A stretch of DNA of 64,000 nucleotides from the NCBI RefSeq assembly GCF_026210795.1, contig NC_089437.1:3410001-3474000 (forward strand), written 5' to 3'. Source of the stretch: Rhizophagus irregularis (lineage: Eukaryota; Glomeromycota; Glomeromycetes; Glomerales; Glomeraceae). Positions 1-11,399 of this stretch are shown here, in pieces. The translations under genes were made by a program, and so were the position numbers. Every line of letters begins with the position of its first letter. Position 1 is the first letter of the stretch. Below the pieces are notes generated by a model, which saw nothing but the letters and a program-made list of their open reading frames with translations, made no database searches and was not told the origin of the DNA.

Positions 1-1859
1 GTTTGTGATGCTTGTAGAGTGTTAATGAGCGTTTGCATCTGGGTCATTAAGGTTTTATGTTGATTTTCAAGACTATCTTGTCTATGTGTAAGCAACGCTA
101 TGTTAGTGTCAATTGTGGTTAATTGTTGATGATGTGAAGAGTATTGTTCCGTGAATGTTTGGTGGGAACCTTGTAATACGCTAACGTGATTTGTTAAGGT
201 AGTAATTTGTTGTTCCATATGCGCAATTTTGTCTAAGATTTCTTGAGGGAGTTGTTGTTGGGACCAGGACGACGTAGACTTCTGATGCGTCCTATCCGGG
301 TGACTCGGAGTGTTGTTATAAGTTTGTTTTTGTTTGCCTCGTGTGGTCAGTTGAGGGCGAGATTGTACAGTTGAATTACCAGGATTGTCTTTGGAGAGTC
401 TTATGACGTGATTATAATTTTGTCTGGTTGTTTCGTTGATAAGAATACGTTCTTTGTTACGTGTGATGAAACGTCTTTTGAAAATTTTACGTTCATTTTT
501 GTCTAGGGTGAAATCGGTACTAGTGCAATTTTTATATTCGTGTGTATGATTTCCACATGCATTGCAAGTTTTTTTGGTATTGGTATGGGGGAAGATGAAA
601 ATTGTATGTTGTCCAAATTTTGTACCCGTAATTGTGGTATAATCCTTTTTAACGTCATTCGGGTGAACATATATGAATGCGTTTTTGAAAAATGATGAGC
701 GTGAGGTTTGGGTAAATGTACACGTACGTCCCTTTAGATGTTCAACTAAAGGGCTTAAATCTTTTGCGTTCGTGTTTAAAGGTAGACCAGTGATTTTATA
801 GAAAGCTGACGTTCGTTGTGTGTATATCGGATGTTTTGGATTGCCTGGTAAGATTCTGGCTACTGAGTCCTCAATGGCTAAGCACCAGTCTTGTTCTAAC
901 AAGTAATCTGCCGCAGCTTTGTCCTCAAAGCTGATTATTAATTGTTTATAAATTGGTTTGATAAAAATTGGTTTATCATTTTTGTTGCGGTTTTGGATTC
1001 TTTGAGGTGGTTTCTTGGTTTCTTTGTAAGTTGTGATTCGTTTTCCCGTTGCATCAGTTATTTGTTTTATTAATAACGTGACATCGTAATTGACAGGGAT
1101 ATCTAATATTTTGATGATGGTGTCATCTTGTAATTGAAGTTTTCGTTCAATTAGGGTATCTATATTGTGTTGTGTATATTCATAAATTTTAACGTTAGGA
1201 AGGGTTGGAGGTGATGTTTTGATAAGGTGTGACAATTTCTCCTTAGTCGACACAGATATCATGTAAAATTTGAACGTCATCTTTTTAAGAGATCTGACTT
1301 TGATAAATTCTTTGTCTCCGATAAAGATGGTATTGAGTTTTTGTAAAATTTCTTTGTCTGTAAGTTTTGGTGGAAAACTATCTCGTGGGATAAACCCTTC
1401 AAAAGAAGTTTGTGTTTGTGTATTTGAGGCTGAAAATATGTTGTCGATCATGGGAATTTCCTCCATTGGTGGTGGATTGCCATTAATGGATGTAGATCCT
1501 TCTGAAAGTTGTTGTGTTTCATTATTATTGGTAACTTCTATTTCCATTTCATCAACCGTTTCAACGATTGGTGCATTTGGTAAATGGGGAGTGGAGTCAC
1601 GTGTTATTAAAGAATTATTCCCAGGGACTTGCTCCACGGAGGAGGAAGTTTGAGAAAGTGAAGTCAAAGCAGGCTCGGCTGTCTTATGACTATTATTGTT
1701 GTTAGTTGTGGGTATATTCGACATTTTTCTATTTCTGTTATTATTAACGTTAGGAGCGAAAGTTCTATATATGTCTTCTTTGTCGGTAGTAGAATGATAT
1801 GTTTTTTCAATATTTTTTAGAATTTTTTGAGAAAACTTGGAACGAGTGTTTCTACTCAT
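1..1859 (-). CDS. LINE-like ORF1 protein with zinc knuckle, 3' part beyond the window
   Basis: A single open frame of about 619 residues runs from an ATG at 1859 down to the left edge. The ATG is the first after an in-frame TGA upstream. A polar, Asn/Thr-rich N-terminus is followed by an RRM-like nucleic-acid-binding stretch. A zinc knuckle (CNACGNHTHEYKNC, minus strand of about 526-567) and a Gln/His-rich coiled-coil-like tail (minus strand of about 1-300) come next. This order is typical of the first ORF of non-LTR retrotransposons, where the protein binds element RNA. The reverse transcriptase ORF would lie to the left and is not in view, so the LINE label is inference. A host zinc-knuckle protein is the alternative. 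The uninterrupted frame suggests a young copy. Confidence 0.6.
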   Translation of the reverse strand, partial: MSRNTRSKFSQKILKNIEKTYHSTTDKEDIYRTFAPNVNNNRNRKMSNIPTTNNNNSHKTAEPALTSLSQTSSSVEQVPGNNSLITRDSTPHLPNAPIVETVDEMEIEVTNNNETQQLSEGSTSINGNPPPMEEIPMIDNIFSASNTQTQTSFEGFIPRDSFPPKLTDKEILQKLNTIFIGDKEFIKVRSLKKMTFKFYMISVSTKEKLSHLIKTSPPTLPNVKIYEYTQHNIDTLIERKLQLQDDTIIKILDIPVNYDVTLLIKQITDATGKRITTYKETKKPPQRIQNRNKNDKPIFIKPIYKQLIISFEDKAAADYLLEQDWCLAIEDSVARILPGNPKHPIYTQRTSAFYKITGLPLNTNAKDLSPLVEHLKGRTCTFTQTSRSSFFKNAFIYVHPNDVKKDYTTITGTKFGQHTIFIFPHTNTKKTCNACGNHTHEYKNCTSTDFTLDKNERKIFKRRFITRNKERILINETTRQNYNHVIRLSKDNPGNSTVQSRPQLTTRGKQKQTYNNTPSHPDRTHQKSTSSWSQQQLPQEILDKIAHMEQQITTLTNHVSVLQGSHQTFTEQYSSHHQQLTTIDTNIALLTHRQDSLENQHKTLMTQMQTLINTLQASQ

Positions 1860-2042
1860 GTAAATAATGTAAACAAGAGTGTAGAGTCCGAAAAATCACG
1901 ATTTAGACCAGGTTTATATGTAGGAAAAGTAGTTTCTATAGTATGTTTCTTTAGCAAAAAAAATGGTCAGAGTGATCGTCCGAAAAAGTTCCTCTTCAAA
2001 AAAAAAAAAAAAAAGGAAAAAGAATCAAGTGAATGTCTAAAG

Positions 2043-2553
2043 CCGTGTGCGATCACGTGATGTATACGTAAACTATGAATAGACAGACATTATGATTGGC
2101 TTATGATCACGGGAACGAACATGGCTGCTATCCTTTAAATGGTTAATGCCAGATCATTCATTAAACAACATATTGTTTGGCGTTAAATACAAACCATTTT
2201 GCATTAATTGTAATGTGTTTATCATTAAATGCAAATCCTTTTAATTTGAAAAATAATTTTCCTAAAAAGGAAACATACCTCCTTTTTGGAATTTCAAAAA
2301 AGAGAATTTCTTTATAGAATTACTTTAAATTTACACAATTTGAATTTTAACTAAATAAGGGAAATTATTTCCACTTCGTAAAACTGTTTGAGGCAAAGGG
2401 TTTGACTGTAAAGTTAAACTGTTTCAAAGGATTTGACCATTGTTTGACAATAACAGCAAATCATTTGAATTTCACAGTAACCTTAAATGTCAAACAACTT
2501 AACTCTCAAACGTTAAAGGAAGACTACCGTGTGCGATCACGTGATGTATACGT
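2043..2553. repeat. Direct repeat of a CACGTG-bearing block flanking a possible small insertion
   Basis: A perfect 27-bp repeat lies at 2043-2069 and 2527-2553. It contains the palindrome ATCACGTGAT. Similar words (GACATTATGA) follow both copies. The 460 bp between them begin near 2134 with TCCTTTAA and end near 2517 with its inverse TTAAAGGA, so a small non-autonomous element may have inserted between duplicated promoter-like blocks. The region lies upstream of the LINE-like ORF and may be its 5' untranslated promoter region. Confidence 0.4.
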
Positions 2554-2777
2554 CCCTTGATTGGTCACTATAATTTGCCAGACATTATGAGATTCGACTT
2601 CGTGGATTAAAAACTCCGGACCGCCTAAATTCTGATTGTAAATTTACTGAATAATAAATTACGTCAAAAAGTTATTTTTAGTAAAGCTCATACAGTCATT
2701 ACAATAACAAACAATTAATAATTGTAATTTGTAATTTATTAGGTGATATTCAAGAAATTTTATGCCGCAGTAATAAT

Positions 2778-3932
2778 CTAGACTTTATCATCAACATTAT
2801 TTTCTTCTATTAATAAATTCAAAAAATTCGTATCAAGATAATATTCTTCAAGCAAATTTTCCATACTTTGAATACGCTCTTCTAAAGTAAAATTTTTAGT
2901 TCTTCCACTAATGAATGGAATTGGTTCGTATTTACTTTTAAGCTTCTTTGCAAGTTTTCTTTGATATCTTATACATAGGCAATTAAATACATATATTTGC
3001 AAAAATCCCCTATCGAAATAAATAAATTATTATAAATTCTGTGTATTTACGAATTATATATAATGATTTAACTCACCATGGTGCTAATTTAGATGCTCCA
3101 AATAAAAATACAAAGATTCCAGATAAGGAACTGAAGAATCCACCAATACTCGATATAATCGAACCAACTAAAAAAGTGATAAATATTTTTATTAATATTT
3201 TAAAATTAAAATAATTTTCTCTAAAAAATTAAAAAATAATTTGATAATTACGATCATAATAAGTTTCTTCTTGATAATAAATATTCATTGATATTGGTCT
3301 TAATACAAACGTTGTTACATTTGGAGTGATTAAAGGTGTCATATCCGTATGTACATTAAAATCAACATATTCTTTGCTCTTTCCACCCGCAAGACCATAT
3401 ACATACTTATCAGATATTTGTTTTATAATTGTAGGTGAATAATATATGGTCGTAGTTGTATTGTTTATAAAAAATAAAGGACTACTAGATATAGCATAAT
3501 AATATTGGTCTATTCAAGTCCATCTAAATGAACCGCAGTGATAGGAGGTACTTCTATATTTATACGTTCTTGATAGTCAAAAGAATAACGAAAACAATCA
3601 GGAACACTAACATTATCACTTAAAACTTCAAATGGAACTTCATTAGCTGCTACACATTTTTTCCAATCGGTATTGTTATTATTGTAAGTATAAGTACAAT
3701 TATCGGTACCACAAATTTCTATAGTAATATTGATGTTTTTGGCGGTATTTAATATTTCTCTTACATGTTGTTTACGGAAAATAAGATTTGGTTTAGAAAT
3801 TGAATTAGAAAATTGTGAAAACTGATCATAAGTATAGTAAATAAGTATAATTATAAATGAAAAAGAGCATAATTTCTTTAAAAAAATAAAAGAATAAGGC
3901 TCAGTTGATTGTTTATTTTCCGCGAATACCAT
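2778..3932 (-). CDS. Orphan membrane protein, three exons, one apparent single-base frame break
   Basis: Exons read 3932-3252, 3167-3077 and 3009-2778, with GT-AG introns that keep the frame. The product of about 330 residues has a short cytosolic-looking N-terminus and a transmembrane segment near residues 23-35. A long Asn/Thr-rich, presumably extracytoplasmic region with N-glycosylation sequons follows. A second hydrophobic segment lies in exon 2, and the tail is basic then acidic (ends NNVDDKV). Near 3511 the frame ends at LDGLE but resumes one base off with IDQYYYAISSS and stays open for about 85 codons. One base therefore seems missing next to a short A run. I do not recognise the family. 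The short divergent spacer to the next gene suggests a shared promoter region, with a TATA-like TATATAAATA near 3970. Confidence 0.6.
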
Positions 3933-4084
3933 TTTGAATAAACAAACTTCGTCTGCTGATAAGTTGCTATATAAATACTGTAAAAATTATGTGATATGTG
4001 ATATGTGATATCGTCGAGTTTTTTAGTAATCGTACATATTATAAATTAGATAATACAATTCTTTGAGGCACTACAATTTTAAAC

Positions 4085-5461
4085 ATGTTGAACGTTAAAA
4101 GAAGATTAAATTTTATATTTAATCTTATAATTATTTTCGAAATTATTTTTCTTTTTATTTACTCTTTTTTTCTTGTAAACTCTAAATTCTCATTATGGTC
4201 CACACTTCCATTCGTTTTTTTAAGTGGCTTCTCTGCGGTCTTTCATAGAACCATAATACATGTTATATCATTTTTAATCATAAACCTTGCTCCATTTATA
4301 TTAATACTTTGTAATATCTTTAAATTTGATTATTACTATGGTAAATATTTTTAACAGTTGCATAAATATTAATTTTGAATGAAAAAAATGGGTTATTAAT
4401 TTTGTGTCTTTTTACTACATGATAAGCTATTGCTGATAGTGATTTAAGCAAATTAAGCGATGGAACAAATAATGAGAATTTAAGAAAAATATTTGACTAT
4501 GATAATAATAAAAACGAAATTATAAATGAAATAAATGAAAATACATCAAAGTATTATATACCAAAATTTATACCCGTGATAATAACTTTGGGAATTTTTC
4601 AATTTATTTTTATAGTATTTTGTATTTTATTAATGATTGGGTAATTTTTTTTATATTTATTTAAAAAAAAAATAAGTGGTGATTTATAACTAAAATTATC
4701 GATAATTTTTATTAGGTCTTGGGAATGGTTCGGGGAGCGTAAGCCTAAATTGAAGAAAAGTATGTTATTTTATAATTAAGTCCTTTTTTAATTCTATTAA
4801 TTCTATCATTATATTAATTTATTTCTATTCTGGATGTAGGCACCTATATTATTTATCGACTTGAGAGGATTTTACTTCTAATTACGACTTCATTTCTTGG
4901 AATTTGGATATTGATATCAGAAATATCAGAGATTTTTCAAAGGGAATTAACAGTAACATATTATTATAAGAAAGATTCATTTGAAAATACAATTGAAATA
5001 TTTTATAATATATTTGGCATTATTACAATTATTCCAATTTCAATTGTTTTCGTAGCAATACGAAAACGTTCAAAAAGTCTATACGCTTTATTTTATTTTG
5101 CAAGCTTAATTGAAGCACTAATTATACTTTGCAGGCTACTATTTAGTTTTCACAAAGAATATATTAGTTACTGTAGAATATTTCGTCTTCATAATTTTTA
5201 TCCTTATGATGGTAATTAAATTCAATGAATTTAAATATTTAAATATGTTAATTATATATTAATAAATATCTTTCTAGGTAAAGGATACTATCCAAACGTT
5301 AAACTCAACATTGATAATAATATCACATATAGAGTGAGGTTTTTTATTGGTAAGTACTGTATATAAATTCTTACTAAATTTTTTGTAAAAAATTAATATA
5401 ATGTATTGACTTATTATCAATATATACAGATCACGATACAAAGTTGTTAGCAATCAGATGA
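4085..5461 (+). CDS. Orphan multi-pass membrane protein, six exons
   Basis: Exons are 4085-4340, 4427-4640, 4716-4759, 4840-5211, 5278-5349 and 5430-5461. All introns are GT-AG and the phases join without a break, giving about 329 residues. Hydrophobic segments occur in exon 1 (three or so, e.g. FIFNLIIIFEIIFLFIYSFF), at the end of exon 2 (IITLGIFQFIFIVFCILLM) and in exon 4 (three, e.g. ILLLITTSFLGIWILI). An acidic Asn-rich loop separates the first two groups. I know no family for it. The gene is divergent from the membrane-protein gene at 2778-3932, whose start is 152 bp away. The second exon's acceptor (4426) was chosen because the alternatives bring a stop. Confidence 0.65.
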
Positions 5462-6902
5462 TCTAAATTTCATAGTGTTGTTTATTGTGATTGGCCGTTG
5501 TAATAATAAGTTGTATTCCAAAAAAGGAAGGAAGTAGGTCCTAATTTGGTTAGCAAATATGGCAAAACAGGGTCCGTTTTTATATAAAATATATATAAAC
5601 ATAATTGAAATTTCGTTTCATTGCAATGAATTTCAATTTCAATTTCAATTTCAATATATCAATTGATTGTTTTTTGGACAGCAGTTGTTTAAATAAATTT
5701 CGTGAATTGAAGTTGATCATCATTTACGTCACAGTAAGTAAAAATAATCTAAAATTGGATTCACATGTTATAAAAATTGAAACTTGTATATAGTAACTAT
5801 AAATAAATTAGTTATAATGAAGGTACTTTTTTTATTAATAAAATTGTATTTTTTTATTTGTTTGTTAATTAAATTAAAAATTGTGATTTTTCCCATAAAT
5901 TACACATTTTTTTAATTAATAATAAAAAAAAAATAAATAAATTTACAAATTGAAAATCGAAAGATGATCATCATTTACATCACAATGAAAATAATCTACA
6001 ATTAAATTCACATGTTAATATTAGTTAAAAGAACTAAAGCCCGCAATTAATGACTATAAATAAATTAGTTATAATGAAACCACCCTTTTTTTATAGCTAT
6101 AATTATAAAAGTGTGGTTTTTTTCAACAGATTATTACACTTTTTTAATAATAAAAAATAAATAAATTTACAAATTGAAAAATTGAAAGATGATCATCATT
6201 TACGTTACAATGAAAATAAACTAAAATTGAATTCACAGGTTAGAAAATTTAAAGCCGCATATAGTAACTATAAACAAATTAGTTCTAATAAAATTACCCT
6301 TTTTTTTTATCATTTATTTAATTAATAAAGTAATATTTAACAGTTAATGAGATTATGTTATTTCAATCATAAACTATTATATAAATTAATAAATTATATA
6401 AATTGTAATAAATTTTTGATAAAATCAATTTCTTTTTAATGTAAATAAATAATAAAATCGCAATTTTTCAATGAAAACTACTTTTTTTTAAATTTAAATA
6501 AATGTAATAAAATCATCATAATTTTGCAATAAATTGTAATAAAATCGTAATTTTTTCAATAAAATTGCATTTTTTTAATAAATTTGATAAAAATCAAAAT
6601 TTTTCATATATTAATAAATAATAAAATCGTAATTTTTTCAATGAACCACTTTTTTAAGTTTTAAATAAAATGTATCATAATTTTGTAATAAATTGTAATA
6701 AAATCACATTTTTTTAATAATCATAAATCATAAATAATAATAAATAATTGTAATATTATTACTTTTTTTTAAAAAATAAAATATATTATAAATATATTAA
6801 AGTCATAATTTTTTTTATAAATATAAGTAATTCATTTACTTTTTTTTACTTTTATTCATTTTTCATTTTAATAATAATCAGATTCAAAAAAAATTTCGAA
6901 AT
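5462..6902. repeat. AT-rich spacer with three degenerate tandem units
   Basis: No gene is visible. A short (TTTCAA)n tract lies at about 5630-5662. The word GATCATCATTTAC recurs at about 5715, 5965 and 6190. Each copy is followed by an AATCTAAAATTGAATTCACATG-like block, then by ACTATAAATAAATTAGTT. This makes three decayed units of roughly 225-250 bp. From 6420 to 6750 a second, shorter pattern (ATAAAATCGTAATTTTTTCAAT) recurs. The array ends just before the ORF at 6903. Confidence 0.55.
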
Positions 6903-7890
6903 ATGATTGCAAACATTACAACCATCGTGTATATACTCTCTGTGACTGATGAAACTATTAATAATGGTGTCTTGCAGAAAGCCATGGCTATTTCCCGAAT
7001 TGATAATGAAGATGCATTTCAAATATATAAATTTTACAATTATATGACCTTAATAAATAACACAGACCTTGATTCAGATGATGGATCTGAAGTAACTTCG
7101 CCACTTAAGGCAGAAAATGTATACTTAATTACAGGAAAATTTTCAACAACTCAAGATGGTTCAATAAACGTCTCTATTACAACTAATGTACAACTCCTTA
7201 TCGATAAGGAAGATATTCCTATAATAAAACCAACTGTACATCTTCTTGGAAAGACTTTGGGGTATGCAGAATTAACAGAAAGTGGATATACTTTACAAAT
7301 ACAAGTAAAGCCATATTTATATATCTAAGGATCAATTTACTCCATTTACTGTAAATTTAACTCACCCACCAAATGGGCGATTTAAGAACGCGTTAACAAA
7401 AGCCAGAAAAAATTCAACAGTTCATACAACAGGAGTATTTTTTTTTGCAAAAGATCAATTATACTGTGAAATTTTGGAATTTCAGTTTGTATCAGCAAAA
7501 ATAGAATCAGATAACAGTATTGTAGTTCCATGGAAATCAAAATCTGATTCATGTAATGAAGGATCTTCAAAATCTGTTATAGAACAAAGAATTTCTCTCA
7601 TACAACAGAATTCAACAACACAACCATCATTGTCAATGACACCAACTAAAAATAAACGTAAAACAAATATGACTAAAATAGCAGATATTTCAAGATCTTT
7701 GCTATTACAAAATCAACAAAGTGATGAAATTCATGATAGTGAAACTTCTATTACAAATGAAGAAAATGAAGAAAAAATTAATGAAAAGATTGAAGAAAAT
7801 GAAGAGAGAAACGAAAATATTAAAAAAAAAAATAATACACCAAAAATTTCAAATTCAACAAGAGGTAGAAAAAAACAAAAAACTAAATAA
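6903..7890 (+). CDS. Unidentified protein with Lys/Glu-rich tail, one frame break
   Basis: The frame from ATG 6903 runs to a stop at 7326, and a frame one step off resumes at about 7318 and runs to the stop at 7890. The break falls in TATTTATATATC and the coding character is continuous across it, so one lesion or assembly error in a gene of about 328 residues is likely. The first half alternates hydrophobic strands (VYLITGKFS, INVSITTNVQLLI, GVFFFAKDQLYCEILEFQF), which could be an OB-fold-like or other beta-rich domain. The last 100 residues are low-complexity, Glu/Asn/Lys-rich, and end with a basic RGRKKQKTK that resembles a nuclear localisation signal. I do not recognise the family. The flanking repeat arrays raise the possibility that it belongs to a mobile element. 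Confidence 0.45.
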
Positions 7891-8600
7891 TGTTTATGAA
7901 CTAACGTAACCCAGTAATAATCTTTTCTTTAATTTTTTTTATTATTTGTTCTTTATATTTTATATGTAATAAGTGCTATATTTATTTTTTTTAATGAAAT
8001 AAAAAACGTATTTTATTTTTTATGTCAAAGAAAAGTGGTTTAAAAAAAAATTTGAAGTCTACGTAAAATTTAATTGCTGATCATGTTACACATGTCATAG
8101 ATCACCTGACAAATACGAACTGTCTTTAAAATTCTTTTTTTATTATCTATTGTTTTTTATATTTTATATGTAATAAGTACTTTATTTATTTTTCAATGAA
8201 ATAAATGAAATAAAAGAAGTTGCATTTATTTTATTTTTATATCAAAGTATAATTTAGTTCAAAAAAAAAAAAAAATTTGAAGTCAACGAAGTCAACGTAA
8301 AATTTAATTGCTGATCGTACTATTATGCATGTCATAGATCACCTGACAAATACGAACTGTTTTTAAAATTCATTTTTATTATCTGGTATTTTTTATAATA
8401 AACATTATATTTATTTATTTTTTATTAAAAAAAAAAATTGAAGTTATTGTAAAATTTAATTGTTGATCCTTAATAATAATATTACAAATATATGTTATAG
8501 ATCACTGATCATATATATACGAACTATTAAAACTTTCATAATAATTTGATTACTAATAATTTTTTAAATAATTTATTACTAACATTAAATCAATAAAACT
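7891..8600. repeat. AT-rich spacer with three degenerate tandem units
   Basis: The block GTAAAATTTAATTGCTGATC recurs at about 8062, 8297 and 8449. The first two are followed by CATAGATCACCTGACAAATA and CGAACTGT; the third is more decayed. The spacing is about 235 and 150 bp. No gene is visible. Confidence 0.5.
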
Positions 8601-8608
8601 GAATCAGA

Positions 8609-8734
8609 TGTCCTAAATGGGATCAAATTCAAACAATGAATTTAAATAGGGATGCATTCAAAGTAGATCCAAATGTGATTAAAGAATATTCTCGCTTGGA
8701 ACAAGTAGCATCACAACCGCTTCCTATTTCATAA
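8609..8734 (+). CDS. Short terminal-exon-like open frame, unassigned
   Basis: A 41-codon frame follows a possible AG acceptor (AATCAG at about 8607). It starts CPKWDQIQTMNL and ends ASQPLPIS before TAA. Its mixed composition differs from the AT noise around it, which suggests a real last exon or a fragment of a gene. No upstream exon in phase was found, and I do not recognise the product. Confidence 0.3.
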   Translation, partial: CPKWDQIQTMNLNRDAFKVDPNVIKEYSRLEQVASQPLPIS

Positions 8735-8858
8735 ACAAACCTAGATTATCATGTTATCAGTTATCATATAAGTATAATAAAGCAATTAGGGGTTCTTTAA
8801 AAAAAGTGTTTATTTGACTATGCATTTATGCTCATGTTACACCTAATTTTATTTTGAA

Positions 8859-8876
8859 GGCCGCCGCCAGGCGGCC
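8859..8876. repeat. GC-rich hairpin
   Basis: GGCCGCC, a GCCA loop and GGCGGCC form a perfect 7-bp stem of only G and C in surroundings that are almost all A and T. It is followed by ATAGTGGTACAGTTCTAG. It may mark the end of an old mobile element. Confidence 0.5.
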
Positions 8877-8987
8877 ATAGTGGTACAGTTCTAGTTATAT
8901 ATATATATATATACGTATATATATTATTTATTAGCTATACCCACATTAATTTTTCTAACAATTTTATTAATTAATACATACTTATGT

Positions 8988-10031
8988 ATGATTCGAATTG
9001 ATGACGAATTTATTTTACTAAGTAAGTAAAAAAAAAAAAAATCTTATTTTATTATTATACTAACATACTTATTTATTTTAGTATATGGATCAGAAAATAA
9101 ACAGATTCTGCTACAAAATATTAAGGAGTACTTGAAAAAAGTTTTAAAAGACTTTACATTTTTTAGGAAAAAAATCAGAGTCAAATGAACATATAAAAAA
9201 ATTAGGTGTTAATGCATGGAAATTTATACCTGAATCAAGAATTTTATTAAATGAAATCGTAATCGTAAGCGATGAAAATGACAAAAATACTAACAACAAT
9301 ACCTTCAAAAAAGATCATAAGTGTGTTGAAATTGATTTTAATACTAAATTTGATGTAATGATACAAACAAATTATCCTTTACTCAATATTAACAATACAA
9401 ACAATATACCATCGGATACTACTGCTTTAAATATAAGTAAGAATTATTAATATCATTCTTATGACTGTATTTTATTAATTTTATTAACTCATTACCGCCA
9501 TTCCCTAACAGGTACTCTTTCCACCTCATTACCAGCAAAATATTGGTTTTATTACTATGAAATAACAATCCTGTTAAATGAGAATAATGATAAAACAATA
9601 ATTGCTATTGGTCTCGCTTCAAAAAATTATTCAACTAACAGGTACGTGTTTTCTATATGATGATTTCATTTTTATCTGAATGACTACTAATTTTGTTTTA
9701 TTTAAGATTACCCGGGTGCAATATTCATTCAGTTGGATTTCATTCAGATGAGGGTAGAATATTCCACAATGAAAAGTATACTGGATCAAAGTATGCTGAA
9801 AAATGGGGTGAAGTAAATGATGTGATAGGTTGTGGTTATTATCCAAATACTGGTCAAGTTTTCTTTACAATGAATGGTAAAAATTTGGATACCGCTTATA
9901 CTGGTTTATTTCATACTTGGTATCCCACAATTGGTTCTAATGGTACTTGTAAATTAAAAGTTAATTTTGGTCAAGAAGAATTTATGTATAAGGAAGCTAA
10001 TGGTATGAGTGTTGCCGGTATCATTTCTTAA
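8988..10031 (+). CDS. SPRY-domain protein
   Basis: Proposed exons are 8988-9021, 9082-9140, a third ending at 9436, 9512-9641 and 9707-10031. The C-terminal half is a SPRY (B30.2-like) domain. It shows YWFYYYEITIL, IAIGLASK, LPGCNIHSVGFHSDEGRI, DVIGCGYYPNTGQVFFTMNG and YPTIGSNGTCKLKVNFGQ, the usual order in RanBPM- and Ear1/Ssh4-like SPRY proteins, which bind protein partners such as ubiquitin ligases. No transmembrane segment is seen before it, unlike Ear1/Ssh4. The junction between exons 2 and 3 is unclear: the best in-frame choice is a 40-bp intron (9141-9180), very short for this genome. A first exon further upstream is possible. The SPRY call is firm; the N-terminus is not. Confidence 0.7.
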
Positions 10032-10199
10032 TGAATTTATCGATAAATATGAACTTTTAAATCTTTAAATTTTATTATTTTTTTATGTCTCAATTATCCT
10101 TACAAAATTTTATTTTATTTACTTATCAATTGTATTTCTTAGCCTCTAAATAAATATGTTTTATTTCTTCTTATAATCCAATTTTTTTTTTCAAATGTG

Positions 10200-10400
10200 A
10201 TGGATAAAGGATTTAATTTTCTTCTAAGGACCCATCCTCATTTTGCGTAAAGATCTCATGATCTGCAATTCTGGACAGAACTACTGCTGTAGTAATGCCG
10301 GCTTATACTAGTCAGAATTTATGCGTGAGAAATTTTGATGAAAATTGATGAGGAGTCATTTGGGATGATTAGTTAAAATAACTTGATAAAGGTAATTATC
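10200..10400. other. Intergenic block of higher GC, unassigned
   Basis: Between the SPRY gene and the foldback element lies a stretch (about 10220-10375) richer in G and C than its surroundings, with GACAGAACTACTGCTGTAG and GCCGGCTTATACTAGTCAG. It has no open frame or clear terminal repeats. It may be a piece of an old repeat. Confidence 0.25.
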
Positions 10401-10743
10401 TAATGAATCATATTTTTTATTTATTTTTTCTTTGAATACACGATATTACAAGATACTTCAATTGAATTAATTTACTGTGATGTAATAATTCTAGATGTCT
10501 GTAAAAAAAAATGCGTTAAATTTTTTAATTTATTAAAAAAAATAAAAGAAATTAAAAAATGAGAAATAAATACCCGGTTTCTTTTTTGATAATGAAATAA
10601 TAAATATATCTATAATAAAAAAAAAAACTTTTAAACGCAAAAAAAAAGCCTACTATTTCTTTAACATCTTCCCAGTTACTTACATCCCCACCATTTTCAT
10701 TTTCTGAAATCATTATTAATAATAACCTGTAATTACTGTAACT

Positions 10744-10993
10744 TATAAAAAAAAAAATGTTAAGCTAAAATCATCCGGAAAATGTCCGTGCGTCTGGAAA
10801 ACGTCCAGGAAATTGCAATATTCCGGACACTTTCTGAACACTGGGCCTGAACCCTCCTAGACATTTTCTGAATATTTTCTGGAAAATGGAAATTTTTCAA
10901 CGTCCGGAATATTGCAATATTCCGGACATATTCCAGACAAATGAACATTTTCTGGACGTTTTTAGCTACAATTTCCGGACATTCTTTTTTTAT
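10744..10993. mobile_element. Foldback element with repeated TCCGGA words
   Basis: The two ends are roughly inverted copies: AAATGTTAAGCTAAAATCATCCGGAAAATGTCC-like at the left, and the inverse of GTTTTTAGCTACAATTTCCGGACATTC at the right. Inside, CGTCCGGAA, TTCCGGACA and ATTTTCTGGA-like words recur many times. A 26-bp perfect palindrome lies at 10902-10927, centred on TTGCAA. It has no coding capacity. It looks like a MITE or foldback element that grew by inverted duplication. Confidence 0.5.
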
Positions 10994-11399
10994 AGGGTTA
11001 AGAAAGAGAGTATACGGCCAACTCTCCATAAAATGCATCTTCTATAAATGCACCTCAAACGCCCTCTTGATACTTCATTGTATGTAAAAAAATTTCCATA
11101 ATCACCCTTTTTGATGTTGCCTGTGGCTGTGTAAACAAAATCTGAAGATATAATTATCTCATAATATACACAAGCCACAGTTCGACTTATATGATTCATA
11201 TTTAAACAGACGAATGAAATTCTTTCGTTAAAAATTTTATTAATTACGTTCTTGACAATAATAAATACTGTACATAAAAAGTACGTAATTGTTTAATAAA
11301 TAAATATAAAGGAATGTAATTGGTTAAAATATTCATCTACGGAACTATACAACATACATTTAGTCATCTACAAATAAATAAATAAATAAATAATTTATC

